A stretch of DNA of 64,000 nucleotides from Luteibacter aegosomatissinici (GCF_023078495.1 NZ_CP095742.1:1240001-1304000); one strand, 5' to 3'. Numbered from the stretch's first letter, positions 1 through 8,896 are shown. Numbers and translations: made by a program. Notes: a model not told the origin generated them from the sequence alone.

Positions 1-167
1 TCAGTGAAAATTGCACCTTCGTTGGCGATTCGGTCGATGTTAGGCGTCTGGTATCCCATCAACCCGCGCGTGTAAGCACTGATCTGCGGGATACCAATGT
101 CATCACCGAAGATGACAAGGATATTCGGCTTGTCACCGCTCTTTGCTTTCGCTTTCTTCTCAGCCAC
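1..167 (-). CDS. Sulfatase, N-terminal fragment (cut by window edge)
   Basis: Only the first 55 codons are in the window. They read [20 protein letters not shown] followed by GDDIG and then [15 protein letters not shown]. This is the start of the alkaline-phosphatase-like fold of type I sulfatases: the paired Asp after the first beta strand would bind the active-site calcium, and the TPNIDRIA segment is a family hallmark. The catalytic Cys motif (CxPxR) would lie just beyond the edge, so activity cannot be judged. The GTG at 167 is chosen because AGGAG sits about six bases upstream on the minus strand and upstream codons do not fit the family. There is no signal peptide; the Lys-rich start resembles the second sulfatase at 37757. 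It lies about 100 bases downstream of a DUF202 gene on the same strand, probably in one transcript. Confidence 0.85.
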   Translation of the reverse strand, partial: MAEKKAKAKSGDKPNILVIFGDDIGIPQISAYTRGLMGYQTPNIDRIANEGAIFT

Positions 168-269
168 GGCACGCTCCTGGTTCGATGGGCACGAGGGAAG
201 CTCATGCTGGCGCGCGCCACTACCGTTGAACAATCGTAATTCGCTCCCTTGGCCGGTGAGTACTTCTAC

Positions 270-701
270 CTACTTCGTATCGGAGAACAACCAAAGCGCG
301 GTGAAGCCGCCCATCAGCAGAAGGCCCAGCGTAAACAGGCTGGTGGCGCGATGGCGGGGCTTCATGTGGCCGCTCTCGATTTCCTTGCTGACATGCCAGT
401 AACGCAACAGCGACCAGATCAACAGCGCGAGGCCAAGCAGGACCATCCCGTAGCCCGCATTGCTTGCATCGCGGAGCATGGGCCGTCCGCCGGTGGGTGC
501 CTGGTTGTTCTGGATCAGGTAGGTGCTGAAGCGATTTATCGTGATGCCGAATCCGATCAACGAGACCGTCGTGCGCAGATACGCCAGGTGCGTACGTTCG
601 TTCGCCATGTGCGTACGGCCGCGGGCGAAGATGTTGGATAGCGGTTCGCCCGCGTGGGGATCGGCCGGGGTCGCTGCGTGGGGGGATCGTTCCGTTGCCA
701 T
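270..701 (-). CDS. DUF202 (YidH-like) inner-membrane protein
   Basis: A 143-residue protein with the DUF202 pattern: a soluble N-terminus, then the charged stretch MANERTHLAYLRTTVSLIGF leading into the first membrane helix. A second hydrophobic helix (about residues 86-102) and a third (about 122-138) follow. The family is widespread and its biochemical function is unknown. The ATG at 701 is preceded by GAGGAG about nine bases away; a TTG six bases upstream is a weaker option. It is followed on the same strand by a sulfatase. A second DUF202 gene at 33275-33763 also lies close to a sulfatase, which suggests that the two families work together here. The divergent region upstream (702-942) carries sequence motifs shared with the second locus. 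Confidence 0.85.
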   Translation of the reverse strand: MATERSPHAATPADPHAGEPLSNIFARGRTHMANERTHLAYLRTTVSLIGFGITINRFSTYLIQNNQAPTGGRPMLRDASNAGYGMVLLGLALLIWSLLRYWHVSKEIESGHMKPRHRATSLFTLGLLLMGGFTALWLFSDTK

Positions 702-796
702 GGTCAAGCGCTCCTCACAGGGCGCGGGTGCCGCGCGAGGCTAAAGGCTAGGAGGCTGTGTCGACATGCCCCAGCGAAAGGGTACGCGGCCGTACC

Positions 797-850
797 TGCG
801 TAGATGTACGGGCGGCGCGTGTGGCTGCTTAGGTAGTTTTCCCGTACCTG
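797..850 (+). promoter_or_regulatory. Candidate regulator sites upstream of the barrel gene at 943
   Basis: Two motifs lie in the divergent gap between DUF202 and the barrel gene. TGCGTAGATGTACG at 797-810 matches a palindrome at 28573-28586. TTAGGTAGTTTTCCCG at 829-844 matches sites at 30934-30949 and 37607-37622. The second motif points toward the barrel gene and ends about 100 bases before its start codon. A role as a binding site for a NarL-type regulator is inferred from the repetition and placement only. Confidence 0.45.
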
Positions 851-942
851 TCGTGGGCAGAAGTGCGCTGTCCGTGCAAGCCGTGGTCAGGACAATGCAC
901 ACGCTGGTATCCCGCGAGCCCTTCGTGGCCAGGAGTTCGCCC

Positions 943-1776
943 GTGAGCATGCGCCTGCGCTTTTCGTTCACCGTGGCCGCCACGTGCATGGCGCTGCTGG
1001 CATGGCCCACGGCCAGCCTCGCGTCGGATACCGACCTATGGGATGGCTCCTGGCACACCACCGTGTCGGTGTACGGCTGGCTGCCGGGCATCTCCGCAAG
1101 CATGCGTTACCGCTTGCCGAACGGCGGTACGTTCATCAATCGCTCCGGCAGCAGCTTGCTGAGCAAGCTCAGTGGCGCGTTCATGATGGACATGACCGTA
1201 CGCAAGGGCCGCTGGGGTGTTTATGCCGATGTGGATTGGGCGAAGTTCTCCGACGAGAACGGGCGCATCGCGCAGGTCAACGGGCGCTGGATCGGTGCTG
1301 ATGCGCACCTGGATACACGCTGGAACGCGAAGGGCGGCCTGGTGACACTGGCCGGCCTGTATACCCTGGGGCACAGCAGCCAGGGCTATGCGGATGTGCT
1401 GTTGGGCACGCGCTATTTATGGCTGAAGGGTAACGTGGGCTGGAACTTCGGCATAGCGGGCACGGGAGGCCGGTATGGTCTTTCCGATAGCGGCCACCTC
1501 AACCGGCAGACCCATGTCACCGACGCGGTCATCGGTATCCGTGGCCGCTGGACACCTTTCCCGAATCGCGCGGTGTTCATTCCGTACTACTTCGACATCG
1601 GCAAGGGGAGTTCCGACCGTACCCAGCAATACATGGCCGGCATCGGCTATGCCTTTCGCTGGGGCGATGTGTCACTGGCCTATCGGGATCTCGAATATCA
1701 CGAGCATGGTGCCCTGGCGTTCCTGCGTGATACCCGCCTGAGCGGGCCCAGCCTGACCCTGTCCTGGGCGTTCTGA
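943..1776 (+). CDS. Outer-membrane beta-barrel protein
   Basis: A 277-residue exported protein. The start GTG at 943 has AGGAG seven bases upstream and gives MSMRLRFSFTVAATC, followed by a hydrophobic core and a cleavage region near PTASLAS, a good Sec signal peptide; upstream in-frame codons look non-coding. The mature part is rich in alternating aromatic and small residues typical of barrel strands (VSVYGWLPGIS, GRWGVYADVDWAKF, GDVSLAYRDLEYH) and ends in a strand with C-terminal Phe (LTLSWAF), the usual BAM recognition signal. I recognise the general barrel type, not a named family. It is transcribed divergently from DUF202/sulfatase and carries the shared motif upstream, so it probably belongs to the same envelope response. 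Confidence 0.75.
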   Translation: MSMRLRFSFTVAATCMALLAWPTASLASDTDLWDGSWHTTVSVYGWLPGISASMRYRLPNGGTFINRSGSSLLSKLSGAFMMDMTVRKGRWGVYADVDWAKFSDENGRIAQVNGRWIGADAHLDTRWNAKGGLVTLAGLYTLGHSSQGYADVLLGTRYLWLKGNVGWNFGIAGTGGRYGLSDSGHLNRQTHVTDAVIGIRGRWTPFPNRAVFIPYYFDIGKGSSDRTQQYMAGIGYAFRWGDVSLAYRDLEYHEHGALAFLRDTRLSGPSLTLSWAF

Positions 1777-1800
1777 GGAGCGCGGCGCGCATCAGGCGGC

Positions 1801-1822
1801 CGATGCGACATTTGTTGCATCG
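1801..1822. promoter_or_regulatory. 22-base dyad before the DUF3574 gene
   Basis: CGATGCGACA, TTT, GTTGCATCG forms an inverted repeat with one unpaired base, in the gap between the barrel gene and the lipoprotein gene. It could be an operator or a weak hairpin. There is no T-run after it, so it is not a typical terminator. Confidence 0.3.
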
Positions 1823-1896
1823 CAGTGTAGGCTGTGCCGACCGCACGGATGTCTGGCCTTCTGGATGGCCATGACCACGGCCTACCCGGAACCCGC

Positions 1897-2358
1897 ATGA
1901 AATCGATCGCAGGTCTTGCCTTCGTCGCGCTGCTGCTCCTTGCAGGCTGCGCAACGTCCTCTCCCCCTGGCAGCGGGCATGTCGCAGCCTCGGCCACGCT
2001 GGCAGGCGACGCCGCCCACCCGGGCAGCACGACGGGCTGGTTACGTACCGAACTCTATTTCGGGCTGGGGATGGAGGGGGCGAATGGCGGTGTCGACGAA
2101 TCCGGCTGGCGGGCTTTCCTCGATCACGACGTGACGCCGCGGTTCCCCGATGGGCTTACCGTGGTAGACGCCTACGGCCAGTGGCAGGGCAAGGACCAGG
2201 CCGAGCCTGAGCGGCTGCGGTCGAAGCTCCTGGTGTTGCTCTACGCCGATACCCCCGCGCATCGCGCGGCTATCGAAGCGATCCGCGCCGCCTGGAAAGC
2301 GAAGACCGGCGATCAGTCGGTGCTGCGCGTGACCCAGCCTGCAGAGGTGTCGTTCTGA
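1897..2358 (+). CDS. DUF3574 lipoprotein
   Basis: A 153-residue lipoprotein. MKSIAGLAFVALLLLAGC is a lipoprotein signal peptide with lipobox LAGC, so Cys18 should be lipidated. The body matches my recollection of DUF3574: WLRTELYFGLGMEGANGGV, then DESGWRAFLDHDVTPRFPDG, a central LTVVDAYGQW strand, and a late helix AIEAIRAAWKAKTGDQSVLRV. The function of the family is unknown. In-frame codons upstream of 1897 do not encode a signal sequence, so this Met is the start. The stop codon overlaps the start of the permease gene (TGATG), which implies translational coupling and possibly a shared role. Confidence 0.75.
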   Translation: MKSIAGLAFVALLLLAGCATSSPPGSGHVAASATLAGDAAHPGSTTGWLRTELYFGLGMEGANGGVDESGWRAFLDHDVTPRFPDGLTVVDAYGQWQGKDQAEPERLRSKLLVLLYADTPAHRAAIEAIRAAWKAKTGDQSVLRVTQPAEVSF

Positions 2359-3956
2359 TGGTCGCGTCCAGCGCTCCTGCCCGTCGCCGCGCATTCGGCG
2401 GTGGCGACCTCAACGGTGTCCTTGGCCTCGTCGTCGATAACCTCTCCATCCTGGCGTTCCTCGCCACCGCGTTGATCGGCATCTTCGGCATGCCCGCGGA
2501 TATCGTTTACCGGCGCATGTTCCCGGGGACAGCCCTGGGCGTGCTGCTGGGGAACCTTGCGTACACCTGGATGGCCCGACGCCTGGCCGCCAGGACGGGT
2601 AGGGCGGATGTCACCGCCATGCCGCTGGGGCTAGATGCGCCCACCAGCATCGCCATGGCCTTGCTGGTGCTGGGGCCGGCCTTCGCTGGCTATCGTGCGG
2701 CGGGCATGGATCCGGCCACCGCAGGTGAGGCCACCTGGCGGCTTGGCATGGCGTCGCTGGTGGTCATGGGCGTGCTGAAGTTCATTCTGTCGTTCTTTGG
2801 TGCGTGGGTGCAGCGCAATGTCCCGCGTGCCGGCTTGCTGGGCTCTATCGCCGGTATCGCGCTTGTGCTGATGGGCTTCCTGCCGCTGGTCGAAATCCTG
2901 CGCGTGCCGGTGGTGGGCTTTGCCGGTCTTGGCATCGTGCTCTATGCACTCGTCGCGAAGCGCCGGTTGCCGTTCGGCACGCCGGGTGTGCTGGCCGCAG
3001 GTGTCGTGGCGGTCGCGCTGTATTACTCGCTGGGGCCACTCGGCCTGCTCGGCACCGGTTATCACGCCCCGGCCGCGTGGGAGTGGCGCCTCGGTTTCCC
3101 GTGGCCGTCGCTGGGTTTTATCGCGGGGCTGCCTGCCACGGTGCCGTATCTGCCCTTGATCCTGCCGTTCGGCTTGCTGATGGTCGTCGGCGGTATCAAC
3201 GTGACGGAAAGCGCCCGGGCTGCCGGTGATGATTACCCCACGCGTGACATCCTGCTGGTCGAGGCATTGGCGACGCTGGTCGCTGGTGTGTGCGGTGGCG
3301 TGGCGCAGACCACGCCCTACATTGGCCAGCCGGCCTACAAGGCAATGGGCGCACGTACCGGGTACACGCTGGTCACGGGGCTCATCATCGGTCTCGGCGG
3401 CATCTTTGGTTACCTGTCCAACCTGGTCGAATTGCTGCCGGTCGCCGTGCTGGCCCCTATCCTGGTGTTCGTCGCCATCGGCATCACGGTGCAGGCGTTC
3501 GAAGCGGTGCCGCTACGTTACGCGGCCGCCGTGGTGTTCAGTTTCTTTCCGGCCATCGCACGCATGGTCGCGATCAAGCTCGGCGATCCATCCATCGTGG
3601 ACCCCGCGCACTTCGCGGCGTTGTATGCCGATGGATCGCATGGCGTATCCGCCATGGCCACCATCGTGATACTCGGCAACGGCTTCATCATCACCTCGAT
3701 GGTGTGGGCCAGCTTTGTCGTGGCGATGATCGACGGCCATGTGCGCAAGGCCGCCGGCATCGTCGCTTTGGGCGGCGTGCTTACCGCCTTCGGCATTATT
3801 CATTCCGTGCAGCCCATCGGCGCTGTGTACCTGCCGTGGCTGCTCGATCCGATGTCGCGATCGCTGGTGTGGCAGTTTGTCGGCGCGTATGCGGCCTTGG
3901 CCGCAGTACTTGTGGCCCTGTCGATTCGTGAAGGCGGCGCCCGCGCGGCCGTGTAG
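2358..3956 (+). CDS. NCS2/AzgA-like multi-pass permease
   Basis: A 532-residue, very hydrophobic protein with about twelve or more membrane helices. The layout resembles the nucleobase-cation symporter 2 (uracil/xanthine, AzgA) superfamily: an early VTAMPLGLDAPT half-helix segment, and near residues 313-336 the stretch GGVAQTTPYIGQPAYKAMGA followed by RTG, which corresponds to the family's Thr/Ser-rich motif ahead of GxRTG. Divergence from characterised members is large, so the substrate is not predicted. The last helices (about 430-525) are followed by a short basic tail. Its ATG overlaps the stop of the DUF3574 lipoprotein gene. It could also be an anion-transporter-like relative of the same fold. 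Confidence 0.6.
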   Translation: MVASSAPARRRAFGGGDLNGVLGLVVDNLSILAFLATALIGIFGMPADIVYRRMFPGTALGVLLGNLAYTWMARRLAARTGRADVTAMPLGLDAPTSIAMALLVLGPAFAGYRAAGMDPATAGEATWRLGMASLVVMGVLKFILSFFGAWVQRNVPRAGLLGSIAGIALVLMGFLPLVEILRVPVVGFAGLGIVLYALVAKRRLPFGTPGVLAAGVVAVALYYSLGPLGLLGTGYHAPAAWEWRLGFPWPSLGFIAGLPATVPYLPLILPFGLLMVVGGINVTESARAAGDDYPTRDILLVEALATLVAGVCGGVAQTTPYIGQPAYKAMGARTGYTLVTGLIIGLGGIFGYLSNLVELLPVAVLAPILVFVAIGITVQAFEAVPLRYAAAVVFSFFPAIARMVAIKLGDPSIVDPAHFAALYADGSHGVSAMATIVILGNGFIITSMVWASFVVAMIDGHVRKAAGIVALGGVLTAFGIIHSVQPIGAVYLPWLLDPMSRSLVWQFVGAYAALAAVLVALSIREGGARAAV

Positions 3957-4052
3957 GTATTCGCCTTATTTGTGTAGCGGCGCTTTGCCGCGCTTGAATT
4001 GGGCGGGCGGTGCGGCCACCCTTGGAGTTTGTCCCCCAAGGAGCCTCTCCCC

Positions 4053-4583
4053 ATGCCCCTTTCCGATCTGACCTCGTTGCCGGGCGTCACGGAATCGCCG
4101 GATATCGCCACCCGCCGGTATGTCTTCAACCACACCATGATCCGCGTGCGCGACCTGGACGTGTCGCTGGATTTCTACACCCGCGTGCTCGGTTTCACGC
4201 CCGTGTACAAGAACGTGTTCGAGGAGGCGAAGTTCACCATCGTCTACCTGGTGCTCGTCGGCGATCGCTCGGTCATTCCCGATGACGATGAGGAGCGCAA
4301 GCGCTGGGTGCTGGGCCAGCCGGGCGTGCTGGAGCTCACCCACAACCACGGCACCGAGAACGAACCGACCACCCCGTACCACAACGGCAACACCGAGCCG
4401 CGCGGCTTTGGCCACCTGTGCGTCAGCGTGCCGGATGTGAACGCGGCCTGTGCCCGCTTCGAGGCCCTGGGCGTCACGTTCCAGAAGCGCCTGACCGACG
4501 GCCGCATGCGCCACATTGCGTTTATCCGCGACCCGGACGAATACTGGATCGAAATCCTGCAGCCGACCCCGTTGTCGGCCTGA
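4053..4583 (+). CDS. gloA: Lactoylglutathione lyase (glyoxalase I)
   Basis: Isomerises the methylglyoxal-glutathione hemithioacetal to S-lactoylglutathione in the cytoplasm. The 176-residue length and sequence fit the longer, eukaryote-like class of GloA. The metal ligands are visible as His27 (FNHTMIRVRD), Glu94 (GVLELTHN), His121 (GFGHLCVSV) and Glu167 (YWIEILQP). The LDFYTRVLGF and GRMRHIAFIRDPD motifs also match. With His in place of the human Gln33 the four ligands are those of the bacterial type. Long class I enzymes usually use zinc, but this is not readable from sequence. The start at 4053 has AAGGAG about ten bases upstream. A rhomboid gene follows 25 bases later on the same strand. 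Confidence 0.93.
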   Translation: MPLSDLTSLPGVTESPDIATRRYVFNHTMIRVRDLDVSLDFYTRVLGFTPVYKNVFEEAKFTIVYLVLVGDRSVIPDDDEERKRWVLGQPGVLELTHNHGTENEPTTPYHNGNTEPRGFGHLCVSVPDVNAACARFEALGVTFQKRLTDGRMRHIAFIRDPDEYWIEILQPTPLSA

Positions 4584-4608
4584 TCCAGCATCACCCCTCG
4601 GAGCTCCC

Positions 4609-5259
4609 ATGTCCCCGCGCTTGCCACCGGTTACCCGTAACCTGCTGATCGCCAATATCGTGTTGTTTGTCCTGCAGCAACTGCTTGACGACGACAACAC
4701 GCTGGCGGTCACGCAGTGGCTCGCGTTGTGGCCGGTGGGCCACGATATCGCGGTGAACGTGGGCGGCAACGTGCTGGGGCTGGGCTTCCGGCCCTGGCAG
4801 CTGGTCACCTATGCGTTCCTGCACGGCGGTGTCATGCACATCGTGCTGAACATGTACGCGTTGTACATGTTTGGCGGCCTGCTTGAGCGCGTGATGGGCG
4901 CGCGCCGCTTCACGATTTACTACTTCGTGTGCCTGGTGGCGGCGGGCGTGGCGCAACTGGCGGTGTTGTACTTCTTCCAGCCTGACAAGATGTACCCGAC
5001 GGTCGGCGCGTCAGGCGCCATCTTCGGCCTGCTGGCGGCGTTCGCCATGTTGTTTCCGAAGGAAAAGCTCATGCTTATTCCCATCCCGGTGGGTATCCCT
5101 GCATGGCTTTTCGTCACGCTGTACGGTGCCGCCGAATTGTTCTTCGGCGTCACCGGTACGTTGGCGGGTATCGCGCATTTCGCACACCTGGGCGGCCTGG
5201 TGGCTGGCCTGGTGCTGCTGTGGGCGTGGGGCGTCAGGCCGCCACGCCCTGGTTATTGA
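4609..5259 (+). CDS. Rhomboid-family intramembrane serine protease
   Basis: A 216-residue inner-membrane protein with six predicted helices. The catalytic Ser is Ser135 in GASGAIFG and the catalytic His is His193 in IAHFAHLGG. His77 and Asn81 in LHGGVMHIVLN correspond to the oxyanion-hole His and Asn of GlpG. The N-terminus is short and lacks the soluble domain of GlpG. Substrates cannot be predicted. The start at 4609 follows a CGGAG ribosome-binding site, and the gene lies 25 bases after gloA. It converges on rapA, with only six bases between the stop codons and no obvious terminator. Confidence 0.92.
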   Translation: MSPRLPPVTRNLLIANIVLFVLQQLLDDDNTLAVTQWLALWPVGHDIAVNVGGNVLGLGFRPWQLVTYAFLHGGVMHIVLNMYALYMFGGLLERVMGARRFTIYYFVCLVAAGVAQLAVLYFFQPDKMYPTVGASGAIFGLLAAFAMLFPKEKLMLIPIPVGIPAWLFVTLYGAAELFFGVTGTLAGIAHFAHLGGLVAGLVLLWAWGVRPPRPGY

Positions 5260-5265
5260 TCCGGC

Positions 5266-8097
5266 CTAGCGCAGCGCGAGGAAGTCCGGGCTTACCACGA
5301 AACGCACCGCATCCAGGCGCAGGCGCGCCTCGGGCAGGGCATCGAGCAGGGCGCTGCGTTCGGCCGCGACGGCCTGGATCTCCGCTTCGGTGATCGAAGG
5401 GTTCACGCTACGCAGGGCGAGGAGGCGGCTGAACTCGCCATCCAGCACGGCAGTGGCCATCTCGACCGCTTCAATCTTCAGCACTTCAGCACGGCCTTCC
5501 GCCAGGTCCTTCGCGTGCTCAAGCATCGGCGGAACCAGCTTCGACAGGAACTTGCGATAGCGGGCCACGTCGATATTGCGATCGGCCGCACGGCGCAACG
5601 CCACGTCACTGGGGCGGAAGTTCGGACGCTCGGTGAGCTTGGTGTCCACCGAAATCATCAGCGGGGTGGTCGGCAGGAAGCGGCCGGCATCGAGTTTGCG
5701 ATCGGCAACCACTTCCAGGACGTAAACCGACTGCAGCAGCGCGGTGCGTACCGGCAGGTTGTCATCGACGAGGAACGCGGCATTGCCGGTTTCGCCGGAG
5801 ACCAGCAGGTCGACCGCGGCCAGCACCATCGGGTGGTCCAGGCGCAGCAGCGGCAGGTCTTCGCGGGCCAGCGCGGTATCGCGCGAGAACGTCACCGAGA
5901 GCGGACCCTCGGCGAAGCCAGGCAAGCCATCGGTCGAGAGGTACTGCGGATCGAGCAGGGTGATGTCCTTCGCCAGCTCTTCGGCATGCACGCCGTACAT
6001 TTCGAACAGGCGCTGGATGAAGGCATCGCGCGACGGATCGTTGTCGTCGCGGGCGAAGCTGCTGGCGAGTTCATCGGCGTGCGGATCGCGGCTGGCGGCC
6101 AGTTCCAGCAGATGGTCGCGACCGGCGTGGATCAGCGCGGAGAGTTCTTCGTGCGCGCCCCGCGTCTCGGCGATGAGGGCATCGAGCTCCTGGTCGCGGT
6201 TGTCGTCCTCGCGCGCGTGCTCATCCGCCAACGTGGCAAGCAGCGGGCCAAAACGACGGAGCAGTTCGCGGCCGTCCGCAGGGCTGGTGCGGAACGCATC
6301 CAGGCCTTCGTCGTACCAGCGGGCAAGGATGTGCTGCGCACTTTCCGACACCACGGGCACGTGGATCACGATGTCGTGTTTCTGCCCAATGCGATCGAGG
6401 CGGCCGATGCGCTGTTCGAGCAGATCCGGGTCGAGCGGCAGGTCCCACATGACCAGGCGGTGCGCGAACTGGAAATTGCGGCCTTCGGAGCCGATTTCCG
6501 AACAGATCAGCAGGCGAGCGCCATCGGGCTGGGCGAAGAACGCGGCATTGCGGTCGCGCTGCACGATGCCGAGGCCTTCATGGAAGCGGGCCACGCCGAC
6601 GCCACTGCGCGTACGCAGGGCATCTTCGATCGCCATGACCTTGCCCTGGCTGCGGCAGAGCAGCAGGAACTTGTCGTCGGGGTGCGCGTCGAGCAGGCCG
6701 ATCAGCTCCGTGATGCGCGGATCGTCGGCGTAATCGACCTCGAGCGGTGCGGGCGGCTGCTGGATATCCGAGCGGAATTCGGCCAGCAGGGCCTCGCGGC
6801 GGCCAGGCACCAGCGTGCCCGGGTCGATTTCGAGCAGTTCGGGCACTCGGCGCGGGAAGCCGCCGATGCCGGCGCGGCGGTTGCGGAACATGGCGCGGCC
6901 GGTGCCGTGGCGATCAATGAGCGCGGCAAGCAGCGCGGCGCTGCCATTCGGCCGATCGAGCAGGGCGGCCATTTCACGATCGCCCTTGAAGCGTTCGCTG
7001 ATGAGGGTGCGCTGCGCCGGATCCAGCGGCCGCCCGTCCGCCAGCGTGGAAGCCAGTTCGGAGATGGGCGCGAAATCCGCGGATTCCGCGAGGTACGAAT
7101 CGAGATCGCTGTAGCGCTGCGGATCGAGCAGGCGCAGGCGGGCGAAATGCCCCGAGCGGCCGAGCTGCTCCGGCGTGGCGGTGAGCAGGATGACACCCGG
7201 GGTGGCCACGGCCAGTTCTTCCACGAGCTGGTAGCGCGGGCTGGCGCCTTCCGGCGTCCACTCCAGGTGGTGCGCTTCATCCACCACCATCAGGTCCCAG
7301 CCGGCCTCGATCAGCTGGCGCGCACGCTTGGGGGCGCTTTCCAGGAAGGCGAAATCGGCGATGACGAGCTGTTCGTCTTCGAACGGATTACGGCCATCGT
7401 TGCCTTGCTCGATCGCTTCGCAGCGTTCTTCATCGAAGATGGAGAACGACAGGTTGAAGCGGCGCAGCAACTCCACGAACCACTGGTACACCAGGGTTTC
7501 CGGCAGCAGTACCAGCACGCGCTCGGCACGGCCGGCGGCAAGCTGGCGGGCCAGGATCATGCCCGCCTCGATGGTCTTGCCCAGGCCCACTTCATCCGCC
7601 AGCAGCACGCGGGGCGGCCGGCGTGCCGCCGCGATGCCGGCCACGCGCAGCTGGTGCGGCACCAGGCCAATGCGCGATGACTCCAGGCCCCACGAGGCGG
7701 CCTTGCGCGCCTCCGCACGGCGGCGAAGGCCTTCCGCGCGCAGATCGAACTTGTCGTTGGTATCGGTGCGGCCGCCGATCAGGCGGTCATCCGCCTGGGA
7801 CATGGCCTGTTCGTCATCCAGCTGGCCTTCTTCCAGCTCACGGCCTTCGCCGCGGTAGACGAGCAGGCCTTCGCGGGTTTCCACGCGTTCCACCAGGAAA
7901 GCGATGCCCTTGCCGGATACGCGCTGACCGGCGCGGAATTCAGCGCGAACAAGCGGGGCGCTGTCGACGGCATAGGGGCGCAAAACGCCCGCTTTGGCGA
8001 ACAGAACCTGCACGCCACGCCCTTCGACGCGGAGGATGGTGCCGAGACCGAGCTCGGGTTCGGCGGAGGAGATCCAGCGTTGACCGGGTTGGAACAT
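5266..8097 (-). CDS. rapA: RNA polymerase-associated SWI2/SNF2 ATPase RapA
   Basis: RapA binds RNA polymerase and uses ATP to recycle stalled or post-termination enzyme. The protein is 943 residues against about 968 in E. coli. Two N-terminal Tudor-like segments (FQPGQRWISSAEPELGLGTI, then FRAGQRVSGKG) are followed by the linker KFDLRAEGLRRRA. Walker A is in LLADEVGLGKTIEAGM near residue 170 and the DEAH box in VVDEAHHLEW near 280. The C-terminal helicase lobe has LICSEIGSEGRNFQFAHRLV and EQRIGRLDRIGQ. The start ATG at 8097 gives the family's conserved first residues. It is transcribed alone, about 100 bases downstream of the PKHD hydroxylase gene and in the same direction. Confidence 0.96.
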   Translation of the reverse strand: MFQPGQRWISSAEPELGLGTILRVEGRGVQVLFAKAGVLRPYAVDSAPLVRAEFRAGQRVSGKGIAFLVERVETREGLLVYRGEGRELEEGQLDDEQAMSQADDRLIGGRTDTNDKFDLRAEGLRRRAEARKAASWGLESSRIGLVPHQLRVAGIAAARRPPRVLLADEVGLGKTIEAGMILARQLAAGRAERVLVLLPETLVYQWFVELLRRFNLSFSIFDEERCEAIEQGNDGRNPFEDEQLVIADFAFLESAPKRARQLIEAGWDLMVVDEAHHLEWTPEGASPRYQLVEELAVATPGVILLTATPEQLGRSGHFARLRLLDPQRYSDLDSYLAESADFAPISELASTLADGRPLDPAQRTLISERFKGDREMAALLDRPNGSAALLAALIDRHGTGRAMFRNRRAGIGGFPRRVPELLEIDPGTLVPGRREALLAEFRSDIQQPPAPLEVDYADDPRITELIGLLDAHPDDKFLLLCRSQGKVMAIEDALRTRSGVGVARFHEGLGIVQRDRNAAFFAQPDGARLLICSEIGSEGRNFQFAHRLVMWDLPLDPDLLEQRIGRLDRIGQKHDIVIHVPVVSESAQHILARWYDEGLDAFRTSPADGRELLRRFGPLLATLADEHAREDDNRDQELDALIAETRGAHEELSALIHAGRDHLLELAASRDPHADELASSFARDDNDPSRDAFIQRLFEMYGVHAEELAKDITLLDPQYLSTDGLPGFAEGPLSVTFSRDTALAREDLPLLRLDHPMVLAAVDLLVSGETGNAAFLVDDNLPVRTALLQSVYVLEVVADRKLDAGRFLPTTPLMISVDTKLTERPNFRPSDVALRRAADRNIDVARYRKFLSKLVPPMLEHAKDLAEGRAEVLKIEAVEMATAVLDGEFSRLLALRSVNPSITEAEIQAVAAERSALLDALPEARLRLDAVRFVVSPDFLALR

Positions 8098-8197
8098 GCT
8101 TGATTGGGGTACGGCTTGGGTGGGGCGGACGATTATCCCGCCCCGGGGGCCGCATGCCTACCTTTTCGTTAAGCCGGGACGAAAACGGCCCGTTGGC

Positions 8198-8875
8198 TCA
8201 CGTTTCTGCCCAGCGACGCAGCAAATTGTGGTAAACGCCCGTCAATTGCAGGATCGATGCCTGGTCGGCGCCATCCGTGGAGAGCTTGCGAATGGCCGTA
8301 TCCATCTCAAGCAGCAGGCGGCGTGCGCTGTCGTCACGCACCAGGCTCTGCACCCAGAAGAACGACGCAATGCGCGCGCCACGTGTTACCGGCGTGACGC
8401 GATGCAGGCTGGATGAGGGGTAGACCACCGCATCGCCTGCGGGCAGCTTTACCTCGTGCTCGCCGTACAGGTCGCTGATGATGAGTTCGCCGCCGTCGTA
8501 TTCGTCGGGATCAGCGAGGAACACGGTGCAGGAGACATCGCTGCGCACATGGGCTTCCCCATCGACCGCCATCACCGCGCCATCGATGTGGAACCCGTAT
8601 TCGCCGCCGCCTTCGTAGCGGTTGAAACGGGGCGAGAGCGTACGCAGCGGAAGCACCGCCGCGTGGTAGAGCGGGTGGCGGCCAAGTGCCGCCACCACCT
8701 GGTCACCGAGCGCCTTGCGCAACGGCGACGCTTGCGGAAGCTGCAGGTTCCGCTTAACCCTGGCGCCCTGCGGACCGACAGTTTCCCTGCCATCGGTCCA
8801 CCCGGCACCGTCCATCTGCTTTCGCATCCCTGCGACCTCTTCTGAGGTGAGCACGTCGGGAATGTGCAGGAGCAT
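8198..8875 (-). CDS. PKHD-type Fe(II)/2-oxoglutarate hydroxylase (PiuC/YbiX)
   Basis: A 225-residue soluble enzyme of the prolyl-4-hydroxylase-like family known as PiuC or YbiX. The iron ligands are His96 and Asp98 (GFHIDGAV) and His158 (SSLHRVTPV). Arg168 (TRGARIASF) is placed to bind 2-oxoglutarate. The biological substrate of the family is unsettled; the gene is usually paired with catecholate siderophore receptors. Here it starts 21 bases after the receptor stop codon on the same strand, so the two are very likely one iron-repressed transcript under the Fur box near 11350. CGAGGG lies upstream of the ATG at 8875. Confidence 0.93.
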   Translation of the reverse strand: MLLHIPDVLTSEEVAGMRKQMDGAGWTDGRETVGPQGARVKRNLQLPQASPLRKALGDQVVAALGRHPLYHAAVLPLRTLSPRFNRYEGGGEYGFHIDGAVMAVDGEAHVRSDVSCTVFLADPDEYDGGELIISDLYGEHEVKLPAGDAVVYPSSSLHRVTPVTRGARIASFFWVQSLVRDDSARRLLLEMDTAIRKLSTDGADQASILQLTGVYHNLLRRWAET

Positions 8876-8896
8876 GATGGATAACCCTCGGGGCGA

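Noticed and set aside
1801-1822. Terminator of the barrel gene
   Set aside because: The dyad has no T-run after it and the stem is interrupted; listed only as a possible operator.
5515-7680. 721-codon open frame on the plus strand
   Set aside because: It is antisense to rapA, whose motifs are complete. Long antisense frames are common in high-GC DNA with strong codon bias.
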